From: Plectosphaerella cucumerina
Lineage: Eukaryota; Ascomycota; Sordariomycetes; Glomerellales; Plectosphaerellaceae
DNA length: 64,000 bases
NCBI GenBank assembly: GCA_020746995.1
Contig: JAGPXD010000003.1
Location: 5,828,001 to 5,892,000, forward strand
Reading direction: 5' to 3'
The notes beneath the pieces are model-generated. The model saw only the letters and a list, made by a program, of their open reading frames with translations, was not told the DNA's origin and searched no databases. Each line of letters opens with the position of its first letter. The stretch's first letter is position 1. This document shows positions 11,292 to 22,115 of this stretch, piece after piece. The translations under genes were made by a program, and so were the position numbers.

Positions 11292-11757
11292 ATCGGATAG
11301 ATGAGGAGGTGGGAGGAGGAAGTTTGTCGTTTGAAGTTCTTTGGATGTCATGCAGACATGTATGAGCATGATCTTTCATAGAAGCATGAGCAGTCTGTAA
11401 AACACATGGTTGAATACATGACCCATCAAGCCACACACGCCCAGTGAAATCGTCGCCACCGCTTGACTGCAAGACAAATCAACTGATGTCAAAGTCAGCC
11501 TTATTCTGCAGGTTGTCAGGTGGTGCCTCGCTTCAGGGGGAGGCGTCTGGTTCAGGCTGTGGCTGAGCCTCAGCGAAGCCCAATGGGCGACCATGAACGC
11601 TCCCTGCACAGCCCCAACGACGACAGCTTCGCCCAGGCTGGGCGCTTTCGTCAATTGCCAGATGAGGTCACCGACAGCTTTGCAGCCGATATTTAGGTAC
11701 CCCAATTTGCCGCAATGCCAGCGACACTTCGTGAATCACATCATCATCACATTTCCA
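11292..11757. other. Intergenic region between permease and tandem-repeat gene
   Basis: No supported gene and no good QA-1F 16-mer. The frame of the next gene is open upstream to 11593, but the methionine at 11758 begins the conserved-looking part. Confidence 0.4.
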
Positions 11758-12552
11758 ATGGAGAAAAGTAGTCTCGCAGTCCCCGCCGAGTCGCCGGCTC
11801 AGGCACCGCCGACATTCGATGAGTCGCAGGCAGCAGCCGCCTCATCGTCATTTCAAACGGAATTCGCATGCATCAGCCTCAACATGTCGGATCGCATCCG
11901 ACTGATTGATTACCCAGCAGAAGACGTGCGCGCCGTCCAGGAAGCCGTCAAAGCACACTGGCCGCGCGGCATCGCAGAAGTCGACGACTACAGCAGCGCG
12001 CGGCAGATCAAGGTCCACGGAACCCCCTGGCGCGCTAGCATCGATGGCCAGGACGCGTCAAGAGTGCTCATCTTGCGCATCCTCGAGCGGCTTTACGACA
12101 GAGGTTGGGTCATGCAGGCAGGCATCGACATGATCCGCAAGGAATCGGACAAGGACACGCTCGTCATGAGGAAGCAGACGCCGCCCCCGCCGCCATGCGA
12201 CTGGCTGTGTGTCTCGTTCGACAGTAGCGACAAGCTCAAGATTGTGGGCAGTCCTCCAGAGGCTCTTTCTCAGGCGATCGTAGGGCTGTACGGGGGCAGC
12301 ATACAGAGGCACGAAATTACGGCGGAGCGGCTGAAAATCAAGTTCAACGGCATGCCATGGAGACCGAATGGCAGGGACACGGTCACCACGCGCAAGATGC
12401 TCCTGAGGCTCATCAAGACGCTTGAGGAGTTCGGCTTCACTATTTACGCATCCATCGACATATCCGACAGCACAGATAAGGGAGAAACGGACGTGCTGGT
12501 TGTGCAGAGGCAGAAGGGATGGGTCCCGGGAATGCCTATATTCCATCGATAG
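11758..12552 (+). CDS. Hypothetical protein with two tandem ~105-residue repeats
   Basis: Single-exon protein of 264 aa; I do not recognise a named family. After a Ser/Ala/Pro-rich N-terminus (1-34), two homologous modules follow, about 36-139 and 148-250. Each starts with an aromatic residue, x-C-(I/V)-S and a D(R/K)(I/L) turn, holds (H/N)G(T/M)PWR in the middle, then LLRL or LRILE-type helix residues, a G-(W/F) turn and a (G/S)IDI/M strand, and ends with (V/M)(R/Q)(K/R)Q. A Pro-rich linker joins them. No signal peptide or membrane segment is seen. It lies inside the quinate cluster between the permease and the dehydrogenase, which is not a standard position for any qa gene I know. The open frame extends upstream to 11593. 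Confidence 0.75.
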   Translation: MEKSSLAVPAESPAQAPPTFDESQAAAASSSFQTEFACISLNMSDRIRLIDYPAEDVRAVQEAVKAHWPRGIAEVDDYSSARQIKVHGTPWRASIDGQDASRVLILRILERLYDRGWVMQAGIDMIRKESDKDTLVMRKQTPPPPPCDWLCVSFDSSDKLKIVGSPPEALSQAIVGLYGGSIQRHEITAERLKIKFNGMPWRPNGRDTVTTRKMLLRLIKTLEEFGFTIYASIDISDSTDKGETDVLVVQRQKGWVPGMPIFHR

Positions 12553-12706
12553 TGTCGGCAGTGCCCTAGCAGGTCGTTTACAACGATACCCGGTGTCAGG
12601 AGTCATGGATTTGGATAGACATCACGAATACCTTGGGAATCCCGGACGCCTCAATCGCATCAAAGCATGTGTATCATGTCAATTTTACATTGGTATCCTC
12701 GCTTTC

Positions 12707-13817
12707 TCACGCTCTCGACTTGGCCACCTCGCGCAGCTTCTCCGCAATCACCTCCTGCACCGCACTGACATCGAGCTTCTCGACCTTGTCGCCAATCCAG
12801 TACCTGTCCTGCTCAATACCCTGGTAGATCATGGCCTCCGTGCCAAGAATGACCTGCCAGCCAGCCTTCTCCGCGATAGCGCCCAGCTCGGTGTGCGGCG
12901 AAGGGTTGTAGCACATCTCCAGCATGGCGCCCTTGAAGTCCCGGTTGAGGAAAGTCTCCGTCACGGCGCGCGCCTGCTTCTCCTCTGGTGTCTTGGGCGG
13001 GAAGTCGGGCACGCAGGCAACGATGGCACCGACGGCACCCGCGGCCTCAGCTTGCTCCACCGTCTTGATGTGGCGGATGTTCTGGCCGAAGCCGCGCGCC
13101 GTGCACTCGTCGATGACGGCCTGCACCTCGGCGTCGTCGCGGTTGACGAGGTAGATGTCCGTCACCTTCATCCACTTGCGAAGAGCGTATACGGCGGACC
13201 GCGCAGCACCGCCACCGCCGATGACCAGGGCGGGCCGGTTGTGGAAGACGGCATCAGCGTCGGAGATGTTCCGGTAGAAAGACTCCCGGACACCGACGGT
13301 ATCAGTGTTTGTGCCGCACAGGATACGCGAGCCATCTGGCCGCGTCTTGAAGTAGAGTGTGTTGCAAGCGCCGACATCGCGGCACTCGGGCGTCAGCTCA
13401 TCCAGGTATGGCAGGATGGCGACCTTGTTGGGCATGGTCACGGCGGAGCCTGGTAATGATCAGTAAGGGGTCGCAGTCTGAAGTCTCGAGGGACGTACCA
13501 TAGCATCTTGGGTCCTTAACGAGCTCAAGGAAGTAAGCAATATCTGCCGAGTCGAGCCTGTACTGTTCCCAGTCGAGGCCGAGGTTTTTGTAGATGGAGC
13601 CGTGCAGCAGTGGCGAATATGAGTTTGTGATCTTCTGGCCAAACAGATAACCGTGCTTCTCGACGCCGTCAACGCTGACCGGCGGCACCGCGCCGGACGT
13701 CTTGAGCGTCGTCTCTGATGTCGACGAGCTTTCGCTTTCGTACTTTGCGTCGGCCTGTCCCTTGTTCGTGCAGTTGATGCCAAGGACGGCGAGGACCCTC
13801 TTGAGTACTGACTCCAT
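12707..13817 (-). CDS. qa-3: Quinate/shikimate 5-dehydrogenase
   Basis: Two exons (13817-13499 and 13449-12707) give 353 aa. The intron joins RCYG to SAVTMPNK, rebuilding the family motif for substrate binding and the catalytic lysine. Other motifs are FGQKITNSYSPLLHGSIYKN (quinate/shikimate site), GACNTLYF, GTNTDTVGV (catalytic Asp) and the Rossmann loop VIGGGGAARSAVYAL. It oxidises quinate to 3-dehydroquinate and shikimate to 3-dehydroshikimate with NAD+. The N-terminus (about 45 residues) is longer than I recall for QA-3. It is divergent from qa-4, with a perfect QA-1F palindrome between them. Its 3' end faces the repeat-protein gene with only about 150 bp between. Confidence 0.93.
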
Positions 13818-14792
13818 TGTGATTGATGTGGTGTTGTGTGGCAGGGGGGCTTAGGAGAGAGGCTGAGAGCGGATCAGATGAGAATCTGGGGACAAGATGC
13901 AGGCATTTTGAGGATGAGCCGTACCGGATTGAACTTCCCCAGAGTGAAACCCCGGAGTGGCGTGGGATCGGTAGCGGCGGAAGAGGCTGCGCTTCGGCGG
14001 GCGCCCCGGAAGATGTTTTCTCGCCCTGGGCCAGAACGCCCCCCACCCCCCGGCAGATCGATGTTCAGTGTGGCATCCATGCGCCCGGAGCGCCTCATTT
14101 CCGGCGCCGACATGCGGTGGGGGCGCTAGGGAGTTCTGGGGGTCGACGCCCGGCAGGGGAGGGTAAACGTTTACCCCTATCGCCAGGGTGAACATCATTC
14201 CTCTAGCGTTTCGACGCACACCCACACACACCCACACACCACTGCAACGACGACACACTTGGGATGACGTCCTCGCCAGCCAGCCCGAGAGGACGGATCG
14301 GCAACATGTCGCTGTCCGCTGCAACGGCTATCCTCGGACAGCGGCGCCATCCCGCCAGCGCAGCTCTCACTTCCGGTGATGCTGGTGAACGATTTCCCAG
14401 GTACGGGCAGTACTATCGCCATCCATGGCAGTGTAACACCCGTTCACCTGCCCGGAAGAGCAGGTGGTTCGTAGGACGCATCTGCCTATCCGCCATATCA
14501 AGCCAAGAGGGATCACTCATCCGACCAGCAGCTCACAAGCAGCAGCACACCCATCAAACGCAAGACGGAACATTCAGAAGCCTCGGCATCCGGGATCCAA
14601 CCTGTGGAACACGCGGAACCCTTTCCAAATCGTGGAGACCAGACACCTGCGGGTAGCCGTCTGTCCTAGATCATTGTCAAACCTCTCCCTCTCCTTGACT
14701 CTCTTATTATCTCTGCTCGACCAACATCATAGTTCAATCACCAAAGAAACCCTTTCAGTCTTATTCCTTGATATCCACCCACACACATCACA
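13818..14792. promoter_or_regulatory. Divergent promoter region qa-3/qa-4
   Basis: Nearly 1 kb without a supported gene, between the starts of two enzyme genes. It contains a perfect 16-bp QA-1F palindrome at 14161, about 340 bp from qa-3 and 630 bp from qa-4, a CACACACC run near 14220 and CT-rich sequence before 14793. Confidence 0.7.
14161..14176. promoter_or_regulatory. QA-1F/QUTA operator, perfect palindrome GGGTAAACGTTTACCC
   Basis: A self-complementary 16-mer that matches GGRTAARYRYTTATCC except for C at position 14. It shares both half sites with the site at 4814. It lies between qa-3 and qa-4, so it could serve both. Confidence 0.85.
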
Positions 14793-15848
14793 ATGCTGTC
14801 CAGACTCGCAATATCCACCATGTCGCTCGGCCGGTGCTGGGCCGGCCACTCCTTCGAGCACAAGCTCGACATGGCCGCCAAGTATTCATACCACGGCATC
14901 GAGGTCTGGCACGAGGACCTCATGGACCTCGCAGACCGCTACCCCGACGGCGGCGCCACCAACATCGCCAACCAGCTTGCTGCCGCCCAGTACCTGCGTC
15001 AGCTCTGCGCCGCTCGCAACCTGCACATCCTCTGCCTGCAGCCCTTCCAGCACTACGAGGGCCTGCTGGACCGCGACCTGCACGCCCGCCGCGTCGATGA
15101 GATGAGGGTGTGGATGCAGCTCGCCTCCGCCCTCGGCACGGACCTGATTCACATCGCGAGCAACGTGCTACCCCAGGACCAGGTCTCCGCAGACATGTCG
15201 CTTCACGTGAGTGACTTGCGGGAGCTGGCAGATCTGGGCGCACAGCAGGACCAAACTATCCGTCTGTCATACGAGGCCCTCGCCTGGGGCGCACGGGTCG
15301 ACACCTGGGAGCAGAGCTGGGAGATTGTCCAGGCCGTCGACCGGGAAAACTTTGGCCTCTGCCTCGACACGTTCAACATTGCCGGCCGTATCTTTGCGGA
15401 CCCCTCGTCGCCGACGGGATGCACGCCGGACGCTGAGGAGGCTGTTCACAGGTCCATCGAGCGCCTGGTTGAAACCGTTGACGTCAGCCGCCTCTTCTTC
15501 GTCCAAGTTGTCGACGCCGAGCGGCTGCGCGAGCCGCTTGTACCGGGGCATGCCTTTTACGATGCCTCGATGCCTGCACGCATGGCATGGTCGCGCAACT
15601 GCCGCCTTTTCTATGGCGAGCAGACTGGATACCTGCCTGTTAGGGAGATCGCGACGGCCATCTTCCAGGGTCTTGGGTTTGAGGGCTGGGTGAGCCTTGA
15701 GCTTTTTAACCGCCGCATGTCACAGGAGGATAAGGAGGTTCCAGAGGAGCTGGCGAGACGGGGAGCCATCTCCTGGGGGAAGCTGGTAAGGGACACCAAG
15801 CTGCGGGTTGAGGAGCCGCCATATGCCGCGGCCACTGCGTCGCTGTAG
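14793..15848 (+). CDS. qa-4: 3-Dehydroshikimate dehydratase
   Basis: Single exon, 351 aa, the usual length for QA-4/QUTC. The sequence is that of a sugar-phosphate-isomerase/AP-endonuclease-2-type TIM barrel: it starts MLSRLAISTMSLGRCWAGHS, and has YHGIEVWHEDL, LCLQPFQHYEG, FGLCLDTFNIAGR and WVSLELFNRR near the end. The Glu, His and Asp side chains in these blocks are the expected metal ligands. The enzyme converts 3-dehydroshikimate to protocatechuate in the cytosol and commits carbon to the beta-ketoadipate pathway. It is tail to tail with qa-2 with only about 110 bp between. Confidence 0.94.
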   Translation: MLSRLAISTMSLGRCWAGHSFEHKLDMAAKYSYHGIEVWHEDLMDLADRYPDGGATNIANQLAAAQYLRQLCAARNLHILCLQPFQHYEGLLDRDLHARRVDEMRVWMQLASALGTDLIHIASNVLPQDQVSADMSLHVSDLRELADLGAQQDQTIRLSYEALAWGARVDTWEQSWEIVQAVDRENFGLCLDTFNIAGRIFADPSSPTGCTPDAEEAVHRSIERLVETVDVSRLFFVQVVDAERLREPLVPGHAFYDASMPARMAWSRNCRLFYGEQTGYLPVREIATAIFQGLGFEGWVSLELFNRRMSQEDKEVPEELARRGAISWGKLVRDTKLRVEEPPYAAATASL

Positions 15849-15961
15849 GGGTGTGTACAAGTAAGATAATTTGATGCATGTAGCGGATTGAATTCATTGG
15901 TTTCCATGATACAAGGAACTTTCTATTCAGCTTTTTTCCGTCTTCCCCAATCCTGTCCTCC

Positions 15962-16417
15962 CTATGTCGCTCGTGCATTGACTTTCAGGTGTTTTGCCAC
16001 AAACTCGATGCTGGCTGTGTAGCCATACGTCCCCAGCCCGCAGATGACGGCCACGGCCTTGTCGCTCAGATAGCTGTGGTGGCGGAAAGGCTCCCGTGCG
16101 TGCACGTTGGACACGTGTATCTCGACAAAAGGCACTTCGATTCCGAGCAGGGCGTCGCGGATAGCCACGCTCGTGTGGGTGTATGCGCCCGCGTTGATGA
16201 CGACAGCGTCGATCTTGCCGCGAGCCTCGTGGAGGCGATCGACGATGGCGCCTTCGTGGTTGGATTGGAATGCTTCAAGTTGGACGCCGAGGGACGTGGC
16301 CTGTGATTTGGCGGCCTCTTCGACGTCCTTGAGGGTTGTTGAGCCGTAGATGCCAGGCTCACGGAGGCCAAGAAGGTTCAGGTTGGGGCCGTTGATGAGG
16401 AGGATGCGGGATGCCAT
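15962..16417 (-). CDS. qa-2: Catabolic 3-dehydroquinase, type II
   Basis: Single exon, 151 aa, the standard length of type II dehydroquinase. Motifs are ILLINGPNLNLLGLREPGIYG (loop with the catalytic Arg and Tyr), FQSNHEGAIVDRLHEA (active-site Asn/His/Glu), INAGAYTHTSVAIRDAL, EIHVSNVHAREPFRHHS (catalytic His) and GLGTYGY. It dehydrates 3-dehydroquinate to 3-dehydroshikimate, between the steps of qa-3 and qa-4. The start at 16417 (MASRILLING) is chosen because the motif begins at once. The frame is open 13 codons upstream, but that part is not family-like. A candidate QA-1F site lies 140 bp upstream. Confidence 0.95.
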   Translation of the reverse strand: MASRILLINGPNLNLLGLREPGIYGSTTLKDVEEAAKSQATSLGVQLEAFQSNHEGAIVDRLHEARGKIDAVVINAGAYTHTSVAIRDALLGIEVPFVEIHVSNVHAREPFRHHSYLSDKAVAVICGLGTYGYTASIEFVAKHLKVNARAT

Positions 16418-17133
16418 TGTGAGATTTGAGATAAGAATCTGGTTATCTTGCACCATCCCCGGTCTCTTGGAGCAGCTGGTGGCCGCCTGATATCACCATC
16501 TTCCCCTGATGGTGGACTACCCGCATAGGACAGCCGGAGCAGTGGCGGTTTGGTGGTGGATAAGTCTTGTTCCCCTCCGCATTTCCCCACACTGGGCGCC
16601 AGAGTCGGGCTTCCGGCAGCCTGAGTCGGCGGGGGTGCCGGGACAGGACGCAAGCCACGAAAGGCTGCGAGATGACGGAGGACCCCAGGGTCCAGAGAAA
16701 GAGTATATCTCTGTGGATGTCAGATGCGGAGAGGGTGTGATGGTGACAGAGTGCTCGATGATCACCGTTCAGGGGCGAGACTGGATTCTGGAAGCCCCCC
16801 TTGTCCCCCTGAGTCCTGTTAGCCGAGTACATCCTGCTGTCCCCTATCAGCCCGCTATACCTCCTCTTCAGTCCCCCTCTTCAATTCTCGGCCTATGCTC
16901 CAGTCAGCAGCCCCAAGCTTGATCCAGCGGCCCCAGTGCGGCAACGTACCGCTATCGCGCCCGATCTCGGCTTGCGACGGCCTCTAGAGGCGGCCCCAGT
17001 ACTGGAGGGGCCGCTGGAGGGGCCGCTGTGAGAACAATCGGTCAGCAACAGCAATGACCTTGTTCGCCGGTCGACGGCGCCCAGAGCCTGACTTCACTCG
17101 AAACAACACCCCATACACTCCAGCCGCGACACA
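16418..17133. promoter_or_regulatory. Divergent promoter region qa-2/qa-x
   Basis: About 0.7 kb between divergent starts; no supported gene. It contains a degenerate QA-1F-like site at 16558 and the near-repeats cggccccagt / cggccccagt at about 16929 and 16991. Confidence 0.55.
16558..16573. promoter_or_regulatory. Degenerate QA-1F-like site (GGATAAGTCTTGTTCC)
   Basis: A perfect left half site (GGATAA) and a poor right half give 13 of 16 matches to GGRTAARYRYTTATCC. Its position 140 bp upstream of qa-2 and 560 bp upstream of qa-x supports it more than its sequence does. Confidence 0.35.
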
Positions 17134-18389
17134 ATGTCAATCACCGACGCACAGCTTCACGAGATCTACGACTTTGCCGTCCAGCTCGGCAAGGATGCTG
17201 GCGACAAGCTGATGCAGGCCGCGACGCGGCGCTTCACAGGCCCGCGCGAGGACCAGGTTGCGACCGAGAAGGACAGCTCCGTCGACATTGTGACGCAGAC
17301 GGACCAAGGTTCGTCAATCTGCGGCGCGACAGGCGACTCGACGCATGGCTGACAAGGCGCAGACATGGAGGCCTTCATCCGGGAGGCCATCGAGAAGAAG
17401 TACCCGTCGCACAAGTGAGTCTGCCCCCCTATGCCGCCCGACTTCTCCCCCCCTCACACCGTTGTCGCAGGTTCCTCGGCGAAGAGTCCTACTCGGCCGG
17501 CGCCTCCCGCGACTACCTTGTCGGCGACGATCCGACCTGGGTTATCGACCCCCTCGACGGCACCGTCAACTTCACACACCTCTTCCCCATGTTCTGCGTC
17601 TCCATTGGCTTCGCCGTCGGCGGCCGCCCAGTCATTGGCGTCATCAATGCGCCATTCCTCAACCAGCTCTTCACCTCCTGCAAGGGCCGCGGCGCTTGGT
17701 TGAACGACACACAGCGCCTCCCATTGATGCGCGACCCCGTGCCGCCACTGCCGGCGCAGGCGCCCAAGGGTTGCATCTTCTCATGCGAATGGGGCAAGGA
17801 CAGGAAGGACCGTCCGGACGGCAACCTAGCGCGCAAGGTCGAGAGCTTTGTCAACATGGCCACAGAGATTGGAGGCCGCGAAGGAAAGGGCGGCATGGTG
17901 CACGGGATGAGGAGCTTGGGAAGGTGAGTCGGCCGAGGAGCGAGCACCAAGGGATGCGACAACTGACTGCGAGCAGTGCCACGCTGGACCTGGCATACAC
18001 AGCCATGGGAGCATTCGATATTTGGTGGGAGGGCGGCTGCTGGGAGTGGTGAGTCTATCTACGGAGGTGCTTGGGGTGCACTGCTAACGAAAACAGGGAC
18101 GTTGCTGCTGGCATTGCCATCCTGGAGGAGGCCGGTGGCCTGGTGACGATAGCCAACCCGCCAGAAGATCCGGCCACGGCGGAGATCGTGGAAGCAAAGC
18201 TCGGTGGACGGCTGTACCTTGCGATTCGGTAAGTTTGCTAGATCACCTGCATGATTGTTTGCTGACTCGACTTCTTCCAGTCCCGCGGGCGATTCAGAGG
18301 GCGAGACGGGGCGGCAAGCGCAAGAGCGCGTGGTCCGAGAGGTGTGGAGGAGAGTGAGGCATCTGGACTACACGCGACCTGGGGTGTAA
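17134..18389 (+). CDS. qa-x: Quinate-cluster inositol-monophosphatase-like protein (QA-X/QUTG)
   Basis: Six exons, 17134-17308, 17363-17414, 17471-17923, 17977-18048, 18097-18228 and 18281-18389, give 330 aa, the length I recall for QUTG. The first intron has an unusual GTTCGT donor. The 54-bp intron 1 and 52-bp exon 2 are both very short. The fold is inositol monophosphatase: EKDSSVDIVTQTDQ, FLGEES, the metal site WVIDPLDGTVNFTHLFP (about residues 97-113), and near the C-terminus GAFDIWWEGGCWEWDVAAG. The family hydrolyses sugar or inositol phosphates. The exact role of QUTG/QA-X in quinate use is not settled. It is the right-hand end of the cluster. Confidence 0.92.
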
Positions 18390-18670
18390 AGAGGACAGGT
18401 CCATTTGATCGATCTCATAGACACCAGGGCGAGGGCCTGCAGCGACAAGGCCATCCCGTTCCCGCATCTTCAGACCACCATCGTGACCCCTGACGCACAC
18501 CACACGATCGGCAAGCATGACAGATTTGAGGGCACCATCAACAGACAGCTGTATTTCTCTCGCCTGCCGGTCAGATCATCAGATCACTCGGCGCTTTTTG
18601 TCCGTATGCCGTTCTCACACGACTGGCTACAGGTGGCCTTCTTGTCCTCTGGAGCATACTCGACAGTGCA

Positions 18671-21600
18671 TCAGTATGCTCCGTCCCGCTTCTTCCACGC
18701 AGGCTGAGGCGCAGGCTCAACCTCCCCGAATCCAGACGCCGACACCATGCCGACCTCCCACTTCATACCGCCAAAGCTAGCACCCTCCTCCTCCATCGCC
18801 CACAGGGAAATCGCCAGGTGGTTTTCGCCCTGGTAGTTCAAGACACCCTCGGGTATGGGGAAGCGGAACTGAGGCCCGACGTGGGGGATGAACTTTCCAA
18901 ACTGGTACCCATTGACGAAGATCTGTGCGCGGTACGCGGGAGACGTCGTGTTTGCAAACGTCAGAGAAATCGGAATGTCGTAGCCCTTGGGGAGGTCGAG
19001 GTCGAATGTGGCCGAGTAGAAGGCGATGCCGGCCTTGTCGATGCCCTTGGTCGGGCCCTTGCTGTCAGTCCAGGACTCCGAAGGGGGACGAGGCCAGTGG
19101 AAGCCCTGGCGCTCGGCGAAGAGACCTCCCTCATTCAGGGGGCCTCTCTCACGGTCGATGTAGTCCTCTCCGCCCAGGTTACCCGTGATCTTCCACTTGA
19201 TGTCCGACTGCTCGTACCCGGCCAGATTGTAGTTGAGAATTCCACGAGGGTTCTTCTGCTGCTCGTCACCCACGAACCAGTTGCCGTTCATGCCCATGTG
19301 GTCCATCACGACTGTCAGGACGTAGTCGTCACCTGCCTTGAGGGCAGGAAGCGTGAAGGTGCTGTTGTGCTCGTCGAGCGTGGCATTGCCGATCCAAGAG
19401 CCAATGAAGGTGTCTCCGAGCCAGAAGGATGCTCCGTAGGCGTTGCCTCCCTGTGTGGTGATGTCAAGAACGGTCGTGGTTGAGTCCTCCTTCGCCGAGA
19501 AACGGCCTCTGAAGAGGAGCGACCCGGTGTGGAACCCGTAATCGGCGCCGTACAGGCTGGTCGGGGTCAGGAGCGGGTTGGCAATGTTGTAGGTCTCCTT
19601 GAGATCGGCTGCAGTCCAGTCATCGTCGGAGTAATCGGACTGGATCTCGGGAAGACTGTCGAGGTACTTCCACGGCAGCTGGCTGAGGCAGGGCAGCTTG
19701 ATGGACGGCAGATTGAACGCGACAGTTGCGGTAACGACGCCAAAGTCGTCTTGCTTGAAGTCAAGACTCTTCCCGTTAAAGAGGAGCTTCTCCAGGTTGC
19801 GAGGAGCGCCGCCGACAATCTCGAGCGCCGTAGTTGTGTTAACGTCCGCCTTGAAGCTGATGGTTGATCCGTCGACTGCGACGTTCCTAACGAGGTATCC
19901 GGCACTGACGATGACATTGGACGTGCCAAAGTTTCCTTCCTCGGCAGGAACCCAGAAGTTGTACGCATCATTGCGGTCTGAGAAAATGTCAGTAGGTGAG
20001 CTGGGTTGAAGTCGAGATACGTACTCAGAAGGTAGATGTGCAGGTCGCCCAGCTGCACAACGCTGCGCTCCTCCGCCACGTTCCAGCCGACAATGGTGTA
20101 GTCGCTGTCCTGCTTGATGTCCAAAGTTGGTCCCCCGATTATCTTGCTGGAATCGGTTGATTCAACGGCAAGTTCGTGGTACTCGCCGACGCCGCCGTAC
20201 AAGACGAGCACTGTCTTGTGGGAGTATTTCTTCCTGCGTTGTGTCAGAAGGGGTTCAATAGGACTGAAGCTGTGAGTCACTAACCAGGTGAAGACCTCGG
20301 CCGTCGAGTAAAGCAGGTTGTATTCGCCGACAGGGTAGTCGCTGACGTGGATCTTGGAGTCTCTCCTCTGCAGAACAAGGTTGTCGTGAAGCTGAGGAAC
20401 AGTGATGTTGCCGTGGTTGGCGGTCTGGAAGGTCAGTCGGTACGGGACCGTCTCCGTGGTGCGATAGTCAGTGTGTCTGTACGGTCGGTGTCAGCAATTT
20501 TCTTCCGAGCCGGTCAGGGCGTTGTCAAACCTCGAAATGTAGAACTTGGTGGTGTTTGTGGTCGCCGGGGTCACGGTGATCGCGTTGTTGTCAGTCCACG
20601 CGAGAGATGGGCCATGGCGATCAGCCTCGAGGTACGCTGGAGATACTTGGAAGAAGTGCGCCTGCAACTTGGCTTCACTGTACTTCTCCCTGTTTACCAG
20701 TCTTTCTTCTGTTAGGAGCGCACCATAGTCGTAAGACGTGTAACCATCGGAGTGGCCGAGGTTTCCCCAGTTCGTACCGCCCCAAGTCTGGGGGTCTGTC
20801 AGCTCAAGGATAGACTTTGGCAAGGGGTCGTAGAACTCACCATGTAGACGTTGAAGATGGTAATACCCATGGCGTAGTTGTTCTTGTAGAGCACCCGCTG
20901 GAACTCGTGGTTAAGCAGCGCGGCGCAAGACTCGAACCCAGCGCCGCCCCAGGGCTGATAGCCTCCGCCTTGGAACTAGCCATAGGTCAGAGAAGGGTCA
21001 AAGGTGAATTTTGGGTCGCAGTACCTCAACAATCGTGAACGGGCTGCTCGTAGTGATCTCGCGATGGCGTGCCAGCCAGTCAGTCGGTAGCCCATTCTGC
21101 GGCCAGACAGTAGGATTCCAGCAGTCGAAGCCAAGAGGGTAGGCATCGAAACCGTAGATATCGACACTGCCAGGCGTGGTAGGGGTGATGGCGCCGAGTT
21201 GCCAGGCCTCGTTGCTGACCCAAGGGACGGTGATGCCAGCGTCCGCAAACTGGCCCTTGACGTGGTTCCAGTAGTCGAAGTCGGGGAACGGGTAGGGCTC
21301 GACAGACATGACGTACTCGTTCTCCTGTTGAAATAGAATGACGGGACCGCCGTTGGAGATCTGGGCGTCGGCAATGATCCGTCCTATGGAAGCCGTGTAG
21401 CTGGTCGTGTCAGCCTAGCTGGAGTTTTGGAGGCATCGCACTTACTTCTCCGAAGCCTCCAGGTAGCCTGGATCTCCGGTCCTAAGGGCACCCTGGACTC
21501 TTTGCAGCCAACCAGGGAAGCCTCCTCCAGTGACCTCGGCATTGATGTAAGGTCCAGGACGCTGGTTCAGACAGTAAGCTTTTGGTTCGCAGTTTGGTGT

Positions 21601-22115
21601 CAGCTAGTTGAAACGAACCGCGAAGAGATAGACACCAGCGGACTTGGCAGCTTCGATCAGGGGCTCAAGCGAGAAGATCCCCTCGGCTTGAAAGTCGCCT
21701 GGCTTGGCTTCGAGAAGTCCCCAGTTGACATAGAATGAGACGCAGTTGAATCCCATGGCTTTGACTTTCTGGAGAATGTCGAACCATAGGGCCGGTACGG
21801 GAGACCTGAAAGAGGATCAGCATTCGAGTAGTGTGAATGCTCCAAGGTCTGGTTTACCTGAAAGCATGGATTTCCGCGCTGAATATCATCAGCCTCTCGC
21901 CGTTGATGAACAGACTCTTGTCATCCCAAGTGACCTGAGGATTGCCGAAGTCAATCAGCGTCAAAAACTCATCTCTCATTGAGAGCCTAGGTGACACATA
22001 CGATGTCCGCCTGCCGCTCGTGGAGGTTGTCTCCTTCTTGGCCACCCAGCGGGTTGGCTCCGGCCACACCCGCCAGGAAAGCGGAGACAACAGCTGCAAA
22101 TCCAAGAGGTAGCAT
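18671..22115 (-). CDS. Secreted beta-galactosidase, GH35
   Basis: Ten exons on the minus strand give 989 aa: 22115-22002, 21934-21858, 21805-21619, 21561-21446, 21400-21025, 20975-20841, 20787-20531, 20476-20285, 20233-20025 and 19977-18671. All phases agree. A signal peptide (MLPLGFAAVVSAFLAGVAGA) comes first. The GH35 core starts at DIVTWDDKSLFINGERL and continues through AMGFNCVSFYVNW and ARPGPYINAEVTGGGFPGWL. The acid/base Glu is at about 193 (in ENEY) and the nucleophile Glu at about 290, at the exon 5/6 junction before FQGGGYQPWGG. C-terminal beta-domains carry galactose-binding-like repeats. The length matches Aspergillus LacA (about 1000 aa). It likely releases galactose from plant cell-wall galactans. 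Intron 3 uses a GTTCGT donor. Confidence 0.93.

Noticed and set aside
12422..13456. 344-codon plus-strand open frame
   Set aside because: Antisense to qa-3 exon 2 and overlapping the repeat-protein gene; residue make-up is that of a mirror frame.
16509..16922. 137-codon plus-strand frame between qa-2 and qa-x
   Set aside because: Lies in a regulatory region and shows no family similarity.
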